Made by a program: the position numbers and the translations under genes. DNA of 64,000 nucleotides from Lumnitzera littorea (lineage: Eukaryota > Streptophyta > Magnoliopsida > Myrtales > Combretaceae), in assembly GCA_024138015.1 (NCBI GenBank), contig JAMXBB010000011.1, positions 32,256,047-32,320,046 of the forward strand, in the 5' to 3' direction. The notes under the pieces were generated by a model. The model did no database searches, had not been told where the DNA came from, and saw nothing but the letters and a program-made list of their open reading frames with translations. Below, piece by piece: positions 38,290-49,779 of the stretch (position 1 is the first letter of the stretch; every line of letters begins with the position of its first letter).

Positions 38290-40145
38290 AAGTCAATGGA
38301 AATTTTTACTTAGAACACAAAAATTATTATGGTCTAATTTTCATCATCTATAAGAAAAATTGGTATCCTTGGTAGTTGTTAATGTTAGAATCAAGTCCAT
38401 CGCTTTTCCTGCTCCATCAAAAGGTCCTATTCCCTTACTCCTTGAAAGCCATACATTGAAAACACAAGAGAAGGTGAAAGTGAGATATAGAATATTGGTA
38501 ATTAACAAAACCCTTTAAAATACTTTATTATGGATTGATCCTCCTCAGTGGGAAGTATTATTGTCTATTTTTAGGGAAAGAAATCCGAATGGGCAAACAC
38601 CTCATGGCAGATATTTACTGGTTAAGGATAAGGGATCTAATTCAAAAAAATCTAAAAGACAATCAATTGATGTACAAAAACAGTGGATGGCATTCTGTAT
38701 CAGGCTAATTTCCATGACTTCTCTAAAGGGCCAACAAAGCTTTAGAGGCTCTACATCAAGGATTACCTTTTGATTTCATCCAATTTCGCAGGGATTTAAT
38801 CAATTTTGAGGAGAAAAGATTCAAAATATTGTCTTGAAGTTGTTGTCCATTGGATTAATCTTTTCTAGAAAAATCGAAGGGGAAAAGCTCTAGTTTCCTA
38901 GAAATTAATTTAGGGCTTTCAAAATTGATGTCTCGGGAGTGCAACACCACCAACCACACCATGAAAACCAGTCAAAAACCACTTGAACCAGTCAAGTTTT
39001 TTCCGCTGTGCAAGTAAGTCTTTCACCTTGTTTTTGTGTTTATAGATTTGTTCATAAAAAGAAAAAACAAAAAATTCCTAATAAATAAAAAATGTGTTTT
39101 GATCTTGTTTTGATTTGTTTCCATGGTCATAATGTGTTTATATTATTATTATTATTTTGCGTGGTTACGTTATGTTAGCATTAATAGATTATGTTATGTT
39201 AATGGTCTAGTAGATTTTTAATTGTTGATATGTTATGCATGCTTTAATAAAATTAACATGTTAATAATAAATTTTAAATAGTTTTTTTATTGATTTTTGC
39301 ATGAGTAGCATAATTAGTAAGTATATTTCATATAATGACATAGGTTGATAATAAATTCATTTTGTTTTTTGTGTGTGTGACATAATTTGAATAATATGTT
39401 TTTGTGAATAATTAGTATTGCACTTTAATTTTTGCTTATGGGCTTTAATAATGTTTTCAAATAAAGATGGGCCTTACTTTTCCCAAATTTTTTTTTAAAT
39501 AAAATGTTTTTCATAAAAAAATAAAGTGGCCTTTTCTAAAATTTAGGATTCTTTTTTTAAAATTTTGCAAAAGTAGACCAAAAATCATTTTTTTAATTAA
39601 TAAAATGTAATAAACTTAAAGTGAGAAGAGGGTTTTCAAAAATAAAATAAACCAACTGACTAAAGATTTCTTAAATTGAGAATTATGTAGGCTTGATCCC
39701 ACTTTGTGAGTATGTAGACACTTTAGGCAGCCCAAAATAATAAAATTTTTGTTTTTTCCCCATTTTTTTGAACAAAAAAAATATAAAGACCAATTTATTT
39801 GAAAATAGATGTATGGCCTAATAAGCAATTTCATGGATTTCTTTTATAGAAACCGTTATATTTTAATAAGTTAGCCTCTAAACCTAAATTTTTCTTATTT
39901 CTATTTTTTAAAAAAGTTTTATTGAAAACACATGGGTTAGTAGCTAAAATTAGGGTCCATCCACCCATGAACCCTAATTTTACTTTTTTTTTTCGATTTC
40001 AATCGAATGGAAACTCCTTTTTCAAAAGATTTTTTTAAAAAAATATATCTCTTCTTAGTCTGGTCAAGAAATTTATATTAAACGGGCTGAACTTAATATA
40101 AATCGAGTTAGGAAAAGTGAGAAACCAAACTTTTAGCTCGATACA
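38290..40145 (+). mobile_element. Region after pol and a Tat/Ogre-family LTR (LTR F, start uncertain)
   Basis: The right part (from about 38,930) is a family LTR: conserved block near 39,705-39,735, the GATTTCAATCGAATGGAAACTCC block near 39,990-40,015, and an end TTTTAGCTCGATACA at 40,145. It looks closer to LTR E than to LTR B, so it may not be the true mate of LTR B. No family-type start was found in 38,290-38,930, which may be the element's 3' untranslated part; a 70-codon frame at 38,561-38,773 is unassigned. Confidence 0.5.
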
Positions 40146-41025
40146 TATGTACTTCTCTTAATAAAGTACTTAATTGTATTAGTTCTTAAGGTTTCCCTTT
40201 AAGCAAAATTATCTACTGTAGGTTGCCTAGTAATTTGGTACTCCAAACTTTTTAATTGTTTTTATACCTTTTTTTTTTTCCTCACGCCTAAGTGTCGAAA
40301 AGTGGTTTTATTCCACTATTAGAGGGTGTCCCTAAAATCTTCTAGGGGCAGTCAGGAGTTGGTCATGGTTATTTTGACCATACAGATTTCACAAATTATG
40401 AAAAGGTCGTGTGTAACAGCCACATGGGCTAAACGAGGAAAGGCTGGAATTCTTTTTTAATGGGCCAACGTGGTTTAGATTGTAACATGGTTGGACAATG
40501 GTCTAAAACCCTCTTTGGCAAATGTTTTATGATAGAACTTAGGAAGAGCCTTTTCAACCATAATTGGCCCATCCCCGATCAATTCAGGTTTAAATAAGAT
40601 TAATTAAATCTTGCTTACTCAACGACGTAAACTGATGATAGGAATCAAGTCCTCAAACTAGTCACGTACAGCCGACCTAAAGGACTATAAGGACTCATAT
40701 GGAGAATGCTAACTCGTAACCCCATTCAAGACGAAGATTCTTATTCTAATCTCCATCATTTACACTATTGCCAACCTAAGTGCCAAGATCTTGTAAGTGC
40801 CAACACAGTTTTTGAGCCTCCAAGCAACCCTGCCTATTACCAAGTTTTTACCATGATCTAGACAATGTCCAAGTCAACCAACCTCAAATGCCGGACCAAG
40901 CTAAGCTACTAAGGCACCCAACCTGGAGACGATTAGAGCAATCTTTAGTACTTAAGCTATGCCTTGAACTAAACTAGGTTAGCTTTGATTGCTGACTTTC
41001 TTCTATCTTCATCTGAGCAGGATAC
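40146..41025. other. Unassigned, no gene seen
   Basis: Less AT-rich than the flanks but without a recognisable ORF or repeat. It lies between LTR F and the LTR of element Z. Confidence 0.4.
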
Positions 41026-41584
41026 TGTGATTGACATGTGGCCTCAAAATTCGTTACAACTTAGCCAACTGTATTACAAGCTTCCAATTACCTCTTGACA
41101 TGTGTTTTTGACACAACATTCTAGAAGGATTCTTTACTTTTTCATACAAAATATTCTTTGTCATTTTTACCCTTTTTTAAAATGTCTTATGTATCCCATT
41201 GTAAATTACCCTTTCTATCTTTTCATATATGTATTGTAACCTTAGTAGGGTAAGTATATAAACCCCCATTTGCTTGTACGCAAACATCATCATCACTCTA
41301 CATCATTGAATATAGTCATTATCTATTTAAGAGCACTTAGTCATGTCTTCTCTCTTATCCTTCAAGTCTTATCTAACTCCTTTAGTAAGAGTTAGTAACG
41401 AGTAGCTATAATACTACATTTGTGTATCATATCGAGTGTTAAGATTATGTCAAGTGGGATCTGCTAGTGTGTTATATCCAGTTGGTAACCATTTGGATTT
41501 GCTAAAACCCCCTTTTTCTTTTCTTATTTCCATTCGTTGTAAAAAGGCCTCCATATGTATGACCTCGAAGACACATCAACTTCA
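41026..41584 (+). mobile_element. 5' LTR of gypsy element Z
   Basis: Starts TGTGATTGACATG and ends CATCAACTTCA immediately before the PBS at 41,585. AAGTATATAAACC at 41,247-41,259 is a good TATA box for the LTR promoter. The mate LTR lies beyond the window, so the start is inferred from the terminal TG. Confidence 0.6.
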
Positions 41585-41602
41585 TTGGTATCAAAGTACG
41601 AT
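41585..41602 (+). other. Primer-binding site of element Z
   Basis: TTGGTATCAAAGTACGAT resembles the initiator-Met tRNA complement TGGTATCAGAGC, with changes. Confidence 0.65.
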
Positions 41603-41929
41603 TTCAAGAGGGAGTATGTGAAGTTGCAGTGAAATTCTGGTTCACGTTTGCTATTAATGGTTGCTATGTTCCTTCATAGCTGCTACAATGTGTTCAAGTG
41701 AAGTAAGTTTTGAAAATGTGAGTTGTATAACGAAGGTTTGTGGATTGATAAGTGTCATTCTTGTTGTTACTCTATTCTATTATATTTTTCATCGCAAAAA
41801 CAAAGTAAGTTCATTTCTACTATATTCGAGTGAGTGTTAGGTGTAGGAGTTGTTAGAGTGTATTAGTAAGATTCTAGATAGTAAGTAGAAGTGTTTGTTG
41901 TGTATTGTGCCATCGACCTATTGTAGAAG

Positions 41930-43902
41930 TATTACACTATATCAAAGTCAAGTGTTTAAGATGTTATTGGTGACTTAAGTAGTAGTGCTTATATTGATCG
42001 AGGTTAAAATGGAAGTAATAGCCTTAGGCTAGTCGATGATAAACTTAATAGATTCACTAATCTTATCGAGAGTCTGATTACTGTGATACAAGTCAATAGG
42101 TAGTAACCACAAGGTGTACCTCATCATATCTTACCTGATAATGTTCTTGAGAGACGATTGGCCAAGGTAGCCGAGTTAATCACCCAACTTGACTCCATTA
42201 AGCTAGAGGAATTGCAGACTAAGTTGCTAGATGAATACTGGAGTTAGAAGAGATTGAGTAAGATATTGAGGATATGGATTTAAAGAATGATGGAGAGGAA
42301 GAAGAAGAGGTCAAATATTATCAAGCACAAGAGTGAAGATGTCAAGCTCCTCGAAGACTTGACAATATGAAGATTCAAATCCCACCCTTTAATGGAAATG
42401 GAGGTGTAGATGGATATTTAGAGTAAGAAGAAAAATTTGATAAACTATTTGACTATTATGGGTATATAGATGTGGTTAAGGTTCAACTTACGGCACTTGA
42501 ATTTTCTAGATATGCTATCATGTGGTGGAAGAATCTGAATTCGACTAGAGCGAGAGATAGATGACTAGGTGTAAGGACTTAGGAAGAGATGAAAAAATTA
42601 TTGAGATGAAGATTTGTATCTGAGACTTACCTATAGGATACCTTTGCTAAGTTGCAAGAGCTTTGTCATGAAAATTGATCTATCGATGACTATGTGAAAG
42701 AATTTCAGATGCTGATGATCCAAGTAAACGTAGATGAACCTAATGTTTACACAATATTGAATTTCATTTTAGGACTCAAAATGAGATTCGCAACATTATG
42801 GAAGTACAAAGGTTCCATATGTTAGAAGAGGCCATTAAAGTAGCTTAAAGGGTTGAAATACAGAGGAAAAAATGCTCCGAGCTGACTTTTTTCTAAAGCT
42901 CCTATTTCATGCTGACCTATTCATGCCAAGCCAATGAGACTTCCCCAAGCTAAGGAAAAACATCATCAACCTGATGATAGTCGAGTAAGCTAGAAGAGTT
43001 GAGCTAAGGATAGGCCAACCTAGAGGACATATGAGAAAAGACGAACCAGTAGATGGAAGACGAGTGAGGTGAAGGGCTTCAAATGCTTAGGTTTTAGTCG
43101 CATGGTTGTTGAGTGTCCCAACTGATGTACCATGGTGCTCCAAGGAGATGTAGTAGATAGTACAGACGAAAGCAAGCCAGAGGAAGAAAAGAATGCTAGA
43201 AGAGTTGAAGCTAAGGAGAAAGAGAAGACCCATGTCTATGCCGACCAAGGAAAAGTAATGATACTAGTACTAAGATGAGTGTTAAGCTCCTTACCAAGCT
43301 TAGAAGAAGACTAAAGATAAAATTTGTTTCACACCAAGTGTACCACTAGAGGATAGAAGGAACTGTATCAAGTCATTGCATAGTTTTTTGTGCAAAGGTT
43401 AAGACTACCAACCTTTAAGTACCCCCGAATTTACAAACTACACTGGCTTCATGATAAGGGTACTTTATACGTCACTAAATAAGTAGCCATACATTTTAGT
43501 GTTGGGAATGTGTACAAGGACGAAGTGGTATGTGATATTGTTCCCATAGGAGCTTCACATCTGTTATTTGGACAACCTTGGTTGTTTAACTGATGTGTTG
43601 CTCATGACGGATATAAGAACACCTATGCCTTTATCAAGGATAGAAAAAAGATCGTATTGCAACCGCTGACACCAACACAAATGAATGAGACTCATAACCA
43701 GTTCATCCAAGTAAGAATACGAAAGCTTTAGTGATGAGCCGAAGAGAGCTTTGAGTTACTAAAAAGGCCAACAAACCTATGTTTTTATTGATCAAAAGAT
43801 TATTAGAGATGATACATCTAGAAGATGTTCCTAATGAGATCCAAAGATTAATTGATGAATTTTTTGACTTGTTCCCAAAAATTTGGCTAAGGGATTACCT
43901 CA
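41930..43902 (+). pseudogene. Element Z gag-protease, start of pol
   Basis: The gag core is readable from about 42,367: KIQIPPFNGN, EEKFDKLFDYYGY, AIMWWKNLNS and YVKEFQMLMIQVNVDEPN. The zinc knuckle is degenerate (GFKCLGFSRMVVECP: first Cys is Gly, His is Arg). The protease tail follows (HLLFGQPWLF near 43,560), and the pol linker IQRLIDEFFDLFPKNLAKGLP ends at the insertion point of element X. Numerous stops occur. The order and motifs are those of chromovirus-like gypsy elements. The coding region continues at 59,596. Confidence 0.7.
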
Positions 43903-44860
43903 TGATACAGATTCTGTAAATGAACATACGAGCCCGATATCATGTATAACTAAAAGGGTGGGTTCAGGCTGCAAGATGGCTCGAAGAGGAAATGATAGTC
44001 CAAGGTAAGCAAGGTTTCCTATGTACCGATGATGGATATGACGCACCAACACCTCATACGAGCTCAGGTCACACTTGATATGATACACAAGTACGGTCAA
44101 AGAGCATTAGCCACTAGTCCACGCTCAATAGGCTAGATAAGAGTAGCTTAAGAGTAAGTAGAAGAACACTTAACTCAAGAGGGAGTAAAAGTTCAGTGTA
44201 TTCTCTGTATGTGTGTGTGTGTGTGTGTTTTTTTTTTTTTTTTGCATCTGTTAAATTATGCAAGTATTTATAGTATTCAATTAGGGTAAGTCTTAGATTA
44301 CAGAAAAATTACATAAATGGATTCCTAGTTGCTAAGGAAAAGGATAATAATTTATAGGGAAAACAAGAAATCGTGCAAAAAGAATATTTACTATCAAAAA
44401 GGACAGTACAGATGTCAGAAAGGATAACACACATGTGTTTTACTGTATAGTCCCAATAACACTGTAAGCCAACTAGGGGCGGATCTTGATCAAGTCAGTT
44501 CGATGTCAATAGTTCAATAGCTCAAACAATTTGGGCTAGATTAAGGTTGGTTCAGGGGTAACTCATTTTTTAGTTGGCTTCAAATGGTTGTCTCTTAGTC
44601 ACTATCAACTCAACTTCGACACTATAAAGATGGTTGTATTTAGATTTGGTGTTTGGACTGGTGTATAGCGGAGGGGTTGGTTTGGTACGTCGGTTGGTTA
44701 CCTTAGCAGCTTCTTAGATGGTGTGGAGAGTAAAGTAGCTCAGTAGATCAAACAAGGGTAAACATTGCTCCTCGATGCTCAACTCACCTTAGATAGTCAG
44801 CGAACCACCTAAGAAAGCCTTTGGGCTCGGGACCGCCTGATTAATCCTTAATCCTTATCA
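43903..44860 (-). mobile_element. 3' LTR of element X
   Basis: 958 bases. On the minus strand it starts TGATAAGGATTAAGG directly after the purine tract. It contains CTATAAATAC as TATA box (near 44,260-44,272) and, on the plus strand, a (GT)n plus T-run microsatellite at about 44,210-44,244. Confidence 0.85.
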
Positions 44861-46071
44861 TCCCCTCCGGGTTGTTTGAGATTTGGGATCAAATCTAGTT
44901 CAACTCCGGGTTACTTATCTTCGGGAGCATAATGTTAGAGATCAGCAATGTTGAAGGAGTCTAAGACTCCATACCCTTCAAGTAATTCAATCTTATAGAC
45001 ATTAAGATTGATCTTTTCAAGTACTTTGAAAGGTCTGTTGACTTTAGGTAATAGCTTGTTCTTCCTCAAGTTTGGGAATTTTTCTTTGCTAAGATGTATC
45101 CAAACTAAATCACCTAGTTGAAATTCTCACTTTCTCCATCCTTGGTTTCACTTCTTGAGCTTAGTATTAGCTTGGCTCAATTGTTTTGCAACCTTCTGGT
45201 ACATGGCTTTAATGGCTTCAACTCTTTCAAAGGCTGGCCGATCATCATTAGGCATCAATTAGGATGCTTAGTCCATCAAGAGCTCAGGGTTGAACTTATA
45301 AGTGACCTTGAATGGAGACATGTTTGTTACGTTGTGGGCAATCCTATTGTAGGCGAACTCAATAATTGGTAGGCACACATCCCAATCGGCCGTGTTTCGA
45401 CCAATAGCAACCTACAGCAAAGTTCCTACGGTTCTATTGACAACTTCGATCTGTCCATCAGTTTGTGAATGGTAGGACGTGTTGTACCATAACTTAGTTC
45501 CCATCTGTGTCCACAGCGTCCTCCAGAAGTAGCTTGTGAACTTTGGGTCTTTGTCTGAAACAATGGTCTTGGGAACTTCATCAAGCTTGATTACTTCCTA
45601 CAAGAAAAGAAAAGAAATAACCAAAGCATCGTTAGTTTTGAAATAGGGCACAAAATGTGCCATCATGCTAAATTGATCTACAACCACTATGATGGAGTCC
45701 TTCCCTCGGGACGTCTTCAATAATCCTAACATGAAGTCCATACTCAGCTTGGACCATGGTTTGGTCAACATCAGTAAGGGATGGTAGTGTCCTTACTCGG
45801 CTCTACTCTTCACTTTTGGTTAGGTTATACACTTTTCTAGTACGGATTTACGGATTAGACATCTCTCTTCATCCATGGCCAAAAAAATCTAAAGGATAGT
45901 AGCTCATGGGTTCGGCGCTGGCCAAAGTGTCTTGTCAATCCCCCCCACCATGAGCCTCGTGTGCTAACAATTCTCTAATGGAACAGGTCAAGACACATAG
46001 CCTCCCCTTTTTGAATAAGTATCTATCCTCACTATAATAGTCATCTAATGTTCGTCCTTCCTCACATTAGG
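44848..46071 (-). pseudogene. Element X integrase, C-terminal part of pol
   Basis: Shows SEDRYLFKKGRLCVL (start), IVSDKDPKFTSYFWRTLW (second Asp region), YHSQTDGQIEVVNRTVGTLL (catalytic Glu kept), EFAYNRIAHN, and a chromo-proximal PNLRKNKLLP...DSFNIADL end. The ORF runs a few codons into the 3' LTR and stops at 44,848. Several stops and shifts occur, and the N-terminal zinc domain region around 45,790-45,960 is eroded. Confidence 0.8.
44861..44870 (-). other. Polypurine tract of element X
   Basis: The minus strand reads CCGGAGGGGA immediately before the LTR start TGATAAGG, the position expected for the plus-strand primer. Confidence 0.75.
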
Positions 46072-46945
46072 TGTAGACACTTAATTTTTGCCCATACCCC
46101 CTTTTATTTTTATTTTATTTTATTTTATTTTCTTTAGATTAGGTTATAGAGTCCTAAATTAGAAAAAAAAAACATAAAAAATAGGAAATTAAAGAAAACC
46201 TAAAAATTTAAGAAATTTAGAAAAAATAAGAATCATAGAAAAATACAAAAAAATTCAAAATTAAGAAAAAGCACAAAAAAATAAGAAATTTTAGAAAGAA
46301 ACCCTAAAAGATAAAAAGTTTATAAAATTTTTTTTTAAAATTTAGAAAATTGAAAAATTAGAAAAGTTGAAAAATAAAAAATTTTAGAAAATAACATGTT
46401 ATTAGGATAGATTTTTAATTTTAATTTTGGTTTAGAAGTTAGGCCGTTGAACTTAGGCTTAGATTTAAATCTAGCCCAAGCTGACCGAGTTCATATGTAC
46501 AATTTAATTGTATATATAGACAATGCACAGGTCAACAACCTAATAGTTAAACATATGGACATAACATTAGTATTAAGCATGAGGTCTTAGGTTTAAATTT
46601 TGACAAAGGTAGGGAATCTTTTTTTTTTCCTTTTTTTGTTTACTATTGACTAACACACTGCTACATGTCAGGATCTGGTTGCACCACTTAACCTAACACG
46701 TAGCATCATCAAATTGGATGGCCTTATTGACATGGCATCTATGTAGCATGCCACATCAACACCACGTGTCACATCGTACATCGAAAGTGGTCAGCACGGT
46801 TAATGTAGCGCTACATCCACCCATTTTCCCCTTCCCTTCTTTCCTTTACCCTCCATTTTCCTCTCTTTCCCTCATTTTTTTCCAAGATTCCAACACTTTC
46901 CTCCTCGAACAGCCAGTTTCAAAGTGATTTTTGAACCTCTTCTTG

Positions 46946-46979
46946 TTGCAATTTCGCCAAATCAATCGCAAAATTGCAA
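46946..46979. repeat. LTR C U3 hairpin
   Basis: TTGCAATTT (46,946-46,954) pairs perfectly with AAATTGCAA (46,971-46,979), with two further inner G-C/C-G pairs. The outer arm sequence differs from LTR A but pairing is kept. Confidence 0.75.
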
Positions 46980-47657
46980 ACTAGACATAGCCTACTATGA
47001 ATCAAACCCATTAACATGTCAAAATACAGTCAAAGGAGTATTCAATTTGAGCTCTAAAAATCAGAAAAAAAAAAAAAAAACTGATTTTCTAGGCATTCTT
47101 CATTAAATCTGAATTTAAGCTTTCCATATTTCTAGGATCGATTCGAGTATAAAAGGGTATTAGAGGACCTCACACAATCATACACAACCATTCATAAGCA
47201 ATTCCCAAGCTCTCTCTCTCTCTTACCGCCATTTCTCTCTCTAACCTACACTCTCTCTCTTCGATCCTCTCTCTCTACTCTAACCCAAGCCCAACCACCA
47301 CTACGACCATGACCTCCACTCCATCAGCTCCCTAACTCGACCACTTTTGACCTTCGTCGTAGCTTACAACGTCGCCACCAACTCACTACCAACCAAACCC
47401 TAATCACCACCCCTCTCTCTCCTCAAACCACTATCAGCAGCTACCCTTAGCCCAAACTAACCTTATGGCTGAACCTAGCACGCTCTAAAACCCCTACCCC
47501 AATAGGCTAACCACGCCCAGCAACTCCCTCTAACGCCATCCAAGCTCCACTACCTCCGATAACCCTCTAAACCACCTCCAAACTCCACGACACTCGGCTT
47601 ACCTCCCCTCTTAAGTCTAATCCCAAACTCACAAATCCACCCTCATGCCTAAGAAAA

Positions 47658-48266
47658 TTTGTCCAAATCACCTTAAACCACACCTGGTTGCTGCCGCTAA
47701 AGCTTAAAGAAGAGGAGTCTGACCCAACCTGACTCGCGTGCTCAAATCTATTCGAAGCTTATATTTTTTTTATATTTTTTGTTTTGTTTTGTTTATTGAT
47801 TAATTTATTTGTTTTACTTACTTATGTAAATATAATAAAAAAAAGAAGAAAAAAAAGGAAAAAAGAAATTTTATTTTATTTTATTAGCTTAATAAAAATA
47901 AATAAAATATAATAAGTAATAAATAAATTAAGTGATAAAATAAAATAAGTAAGATAGAATAAAATTGTTTTGTCACTTAGAAAAANTTTGTCCAAATCAC
48001 CTTAAACCACACCTGGTTGCTGCCGCTAAAGCTTAAAGAAGAGGAGTCTGACCCAACCTGACTCGCGTGCTCAAATCTATTCGAAGCTTATATTTTTTTT
48101 ATATTTTTTGTTTTGTTTTGTTTATTGATTAATTTATTTGTTTTACTTACTTATGTAAATATAATAAAAAAAAGAAGAAAAAAAAGGAAAAAAGAAATTT
48201 TATTTTATTTTATTAGCTTAATAAAAATAAATAAAATATAATAAGTAATAAATAAATTAAGTGATG
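47658..48266. repeat. 280-base direct duplication around an ambiguous base
   Basis: 47,658-47,937 and 47,987-48,266 are essentially identical (offset 329), beginning TTTGTCCAAATCACC. The single N at 47,986 sits exactly where the second copy begins. Beyond the shared 280 bases both copies reach a similar CACTTAGAAAA phrase through different AT-rich text. Confidence 0.9.
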
Positions 48267-48537
48267 AAATAGGATAAAGAAAAAATAAATAAATAAGGAA
48301 AAATAAATAAAATAAGGCTAAATAATTGTTTTTATCACTTAGAAAATTTGATTTTCAAGAAAAATAAAAAAATATATATATATATAAAATAAATCAACCA
48401 TTTCTCAAATTAGGGCCCTTCTTAGATTTTCCAAAAATGAAAATTTCAATTTAAGACTTTTATTTCTTAGAATTTTCCTCAAATAAAGAAGACCTAATTT
48501 TATAAAAAACCGAAAGGGTGAAAAACCAAGCTCGACA

Positions 48538-49079
48538 TTGGGTATAGATTAGACTAAAGTGTGGAACCTCAACATACAAATTCTTTATGGTTGAAAAACT
48601 AAATAGCCTTGTTTGCAGCTCAGTCAGGAAGGTACGTTGTCTTGATAGGGCATCGGCTATTATATTGTTTCTTCCATTCTTGTATTTTACGACATAAAAA
48701 AAAAAAAAAAAAACCTTTCATGAAGTCTATCTGCTTGGCTTGTCTCCGGGCTAGTTTGGGATGGCTCTTCAAATACCTTAAGGACTCATGATTGGTATAG
48801 ATCACAAATTCCTTGGGCAGCAAGTAATGTTGTCATATTGTTAGGGCTTGAATTAAGGAGTATAACTTCTTATCATAGACAGACTAGTTGAGTGTAGCTT
48901 CTCAAAGTTTCTCATTAAAGTAAACAATAGGTCAGCCTTCTTACATCAACACAATACTTATGCCTAGTCCGAATGCATCGCACTCTATTTCAAACACCTT
49001 ATCAAAGCTCGACAAAGTAAAGACGAGGGCTGTAGTTAGCCTCTCATTCACCTCCTCAAAACTTCTCTCTTTCTCTCTT
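48538..49079 (-). pseudogene. Element X RNase H region
   Basis: Minus strand: RSFEEVNERLTTALV, KVFEIECDAFGLGISIVLM (catalytic Asp), PIVYFNEKL, then HYLLPKEFVIYTNHESLRYLK and NNIIADALSRQ, the normal end of a gypsy RNase H. A run of A in the coding strand (T-rich in frame, FFFFF) near 48,697-48,714 shifts the frame. It begins at the M-type insert; about 160 codons of RT expected between here and the RT part at 56,006 are missing. Confidence 0.8.
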
Positions 49080-49730
49080 TGGTGTTCCTAGAAGCTCAGT
49101 TATCACTAGGACTTACCAAAGCAGAATAGAACTGAAATGGGTCCTTCGAGATATTGAAGAAAATTAGAGGGAAATGGTCCACAATCAAACAAAAGTAGTT
49201 GACATGAAGCTACTCGAAGAATGTGACTCACTAACGAACACAACACGACTTGACACCTCATATGATATGACACACAAGTTGATGTCAAGGTTTACCTACC
49301 ACTAATCTTGAGCTACTCGGTAAGATTAGATAAGAATGTAAGGGATATGGACTTGGAGAGGATTATCTCACAAGAACAAAGTATTTAGTATTAAAATGTA
49401 AGTTATCACTGGCTTACAAGAGATAAGGACTATTTATAGTAAGTCCTTAGGGCAGCATTACAAATAAAGAAATTACAAGAAAGTATTTACAAAAAGGGGA
49501 TTCCTAGTACATATGAAAAGGGTCAAACAGACAACAAACCAAAAATGGAAAAGTAGTTAAATGTCAGACGAGGTAGACAGCTGGCAATGCAACATTGGTC
49601 CCATACGAATATTCTCTAAGTACAACAAGTAGGAAGGGTCAAAATGTTGCGGCACTAAAGGGGTTGGGATGAAAGAGATGATGGTATGTTGAGAGAAAAC
49701 TACTCGACCATTTAAGTGAGTCTCTCATCA
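49080..49730 (-). mobile_element. 3' LTR of the M-type gypsy element
   Basis: The plus-strand left end is TGGTGTTCCTAG. The right end is placed at CTCTCATCA (49,730), giving 651 bases against 650 for the partner at 54,669-55,318. CTATAAATAG on the minus strand (about 49,430-49,439) is the TATA box. The similarity to the partner continues past 49,730 into integrase coding sequence, so the right end is inferred from the TG start on the minus strand. Confidence 0.65.
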
Positions 49731-49779
49731 CTCAATAAGAGATTCTTGGCAGCAGTTGGTCGGAATACTTGGTACAGGG

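Larger units (their letters stand above)
46072..48537 (+). mobile_element. Solo Tat/Ogre-family LTR inside element X (LTR C)
   Basis: Starts TGTAGACACTTAATTTTTGC and ends AAGCTCGACA. The flanks are TTAGG (46,067-46,071) and TTGGG (48,538-48,542), a duplication with one change. The X coding frame reaches ...FSLIYTQ on one side and continues on the other as soon as the LTR and one flank copy are taken out, which confirms both ends. It holds the family hairpin at 46,946-46,979, a TATA box GTATAAAAGGG at 47,142-47,152 and a CT tract at 47,211-47,222. The conserved block near the 3' end of other copies is missing. An internal 280-base duplication with an N lies at 47,658-48,266. Confidence 0.85.

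Noticed and set aside
38930..40145. LTR F as the certain 3' mate of LTR B
   Set aside because: By eye F resembles LTR E more than B, and its left end could not be found; kept as uncertain.
46718..47106. Plus-strand frames of 69 and 60 codons
   Set aside because: Within U3 of LTR C, including a poly(A) lysine run; not conserved in the sister LTRs.
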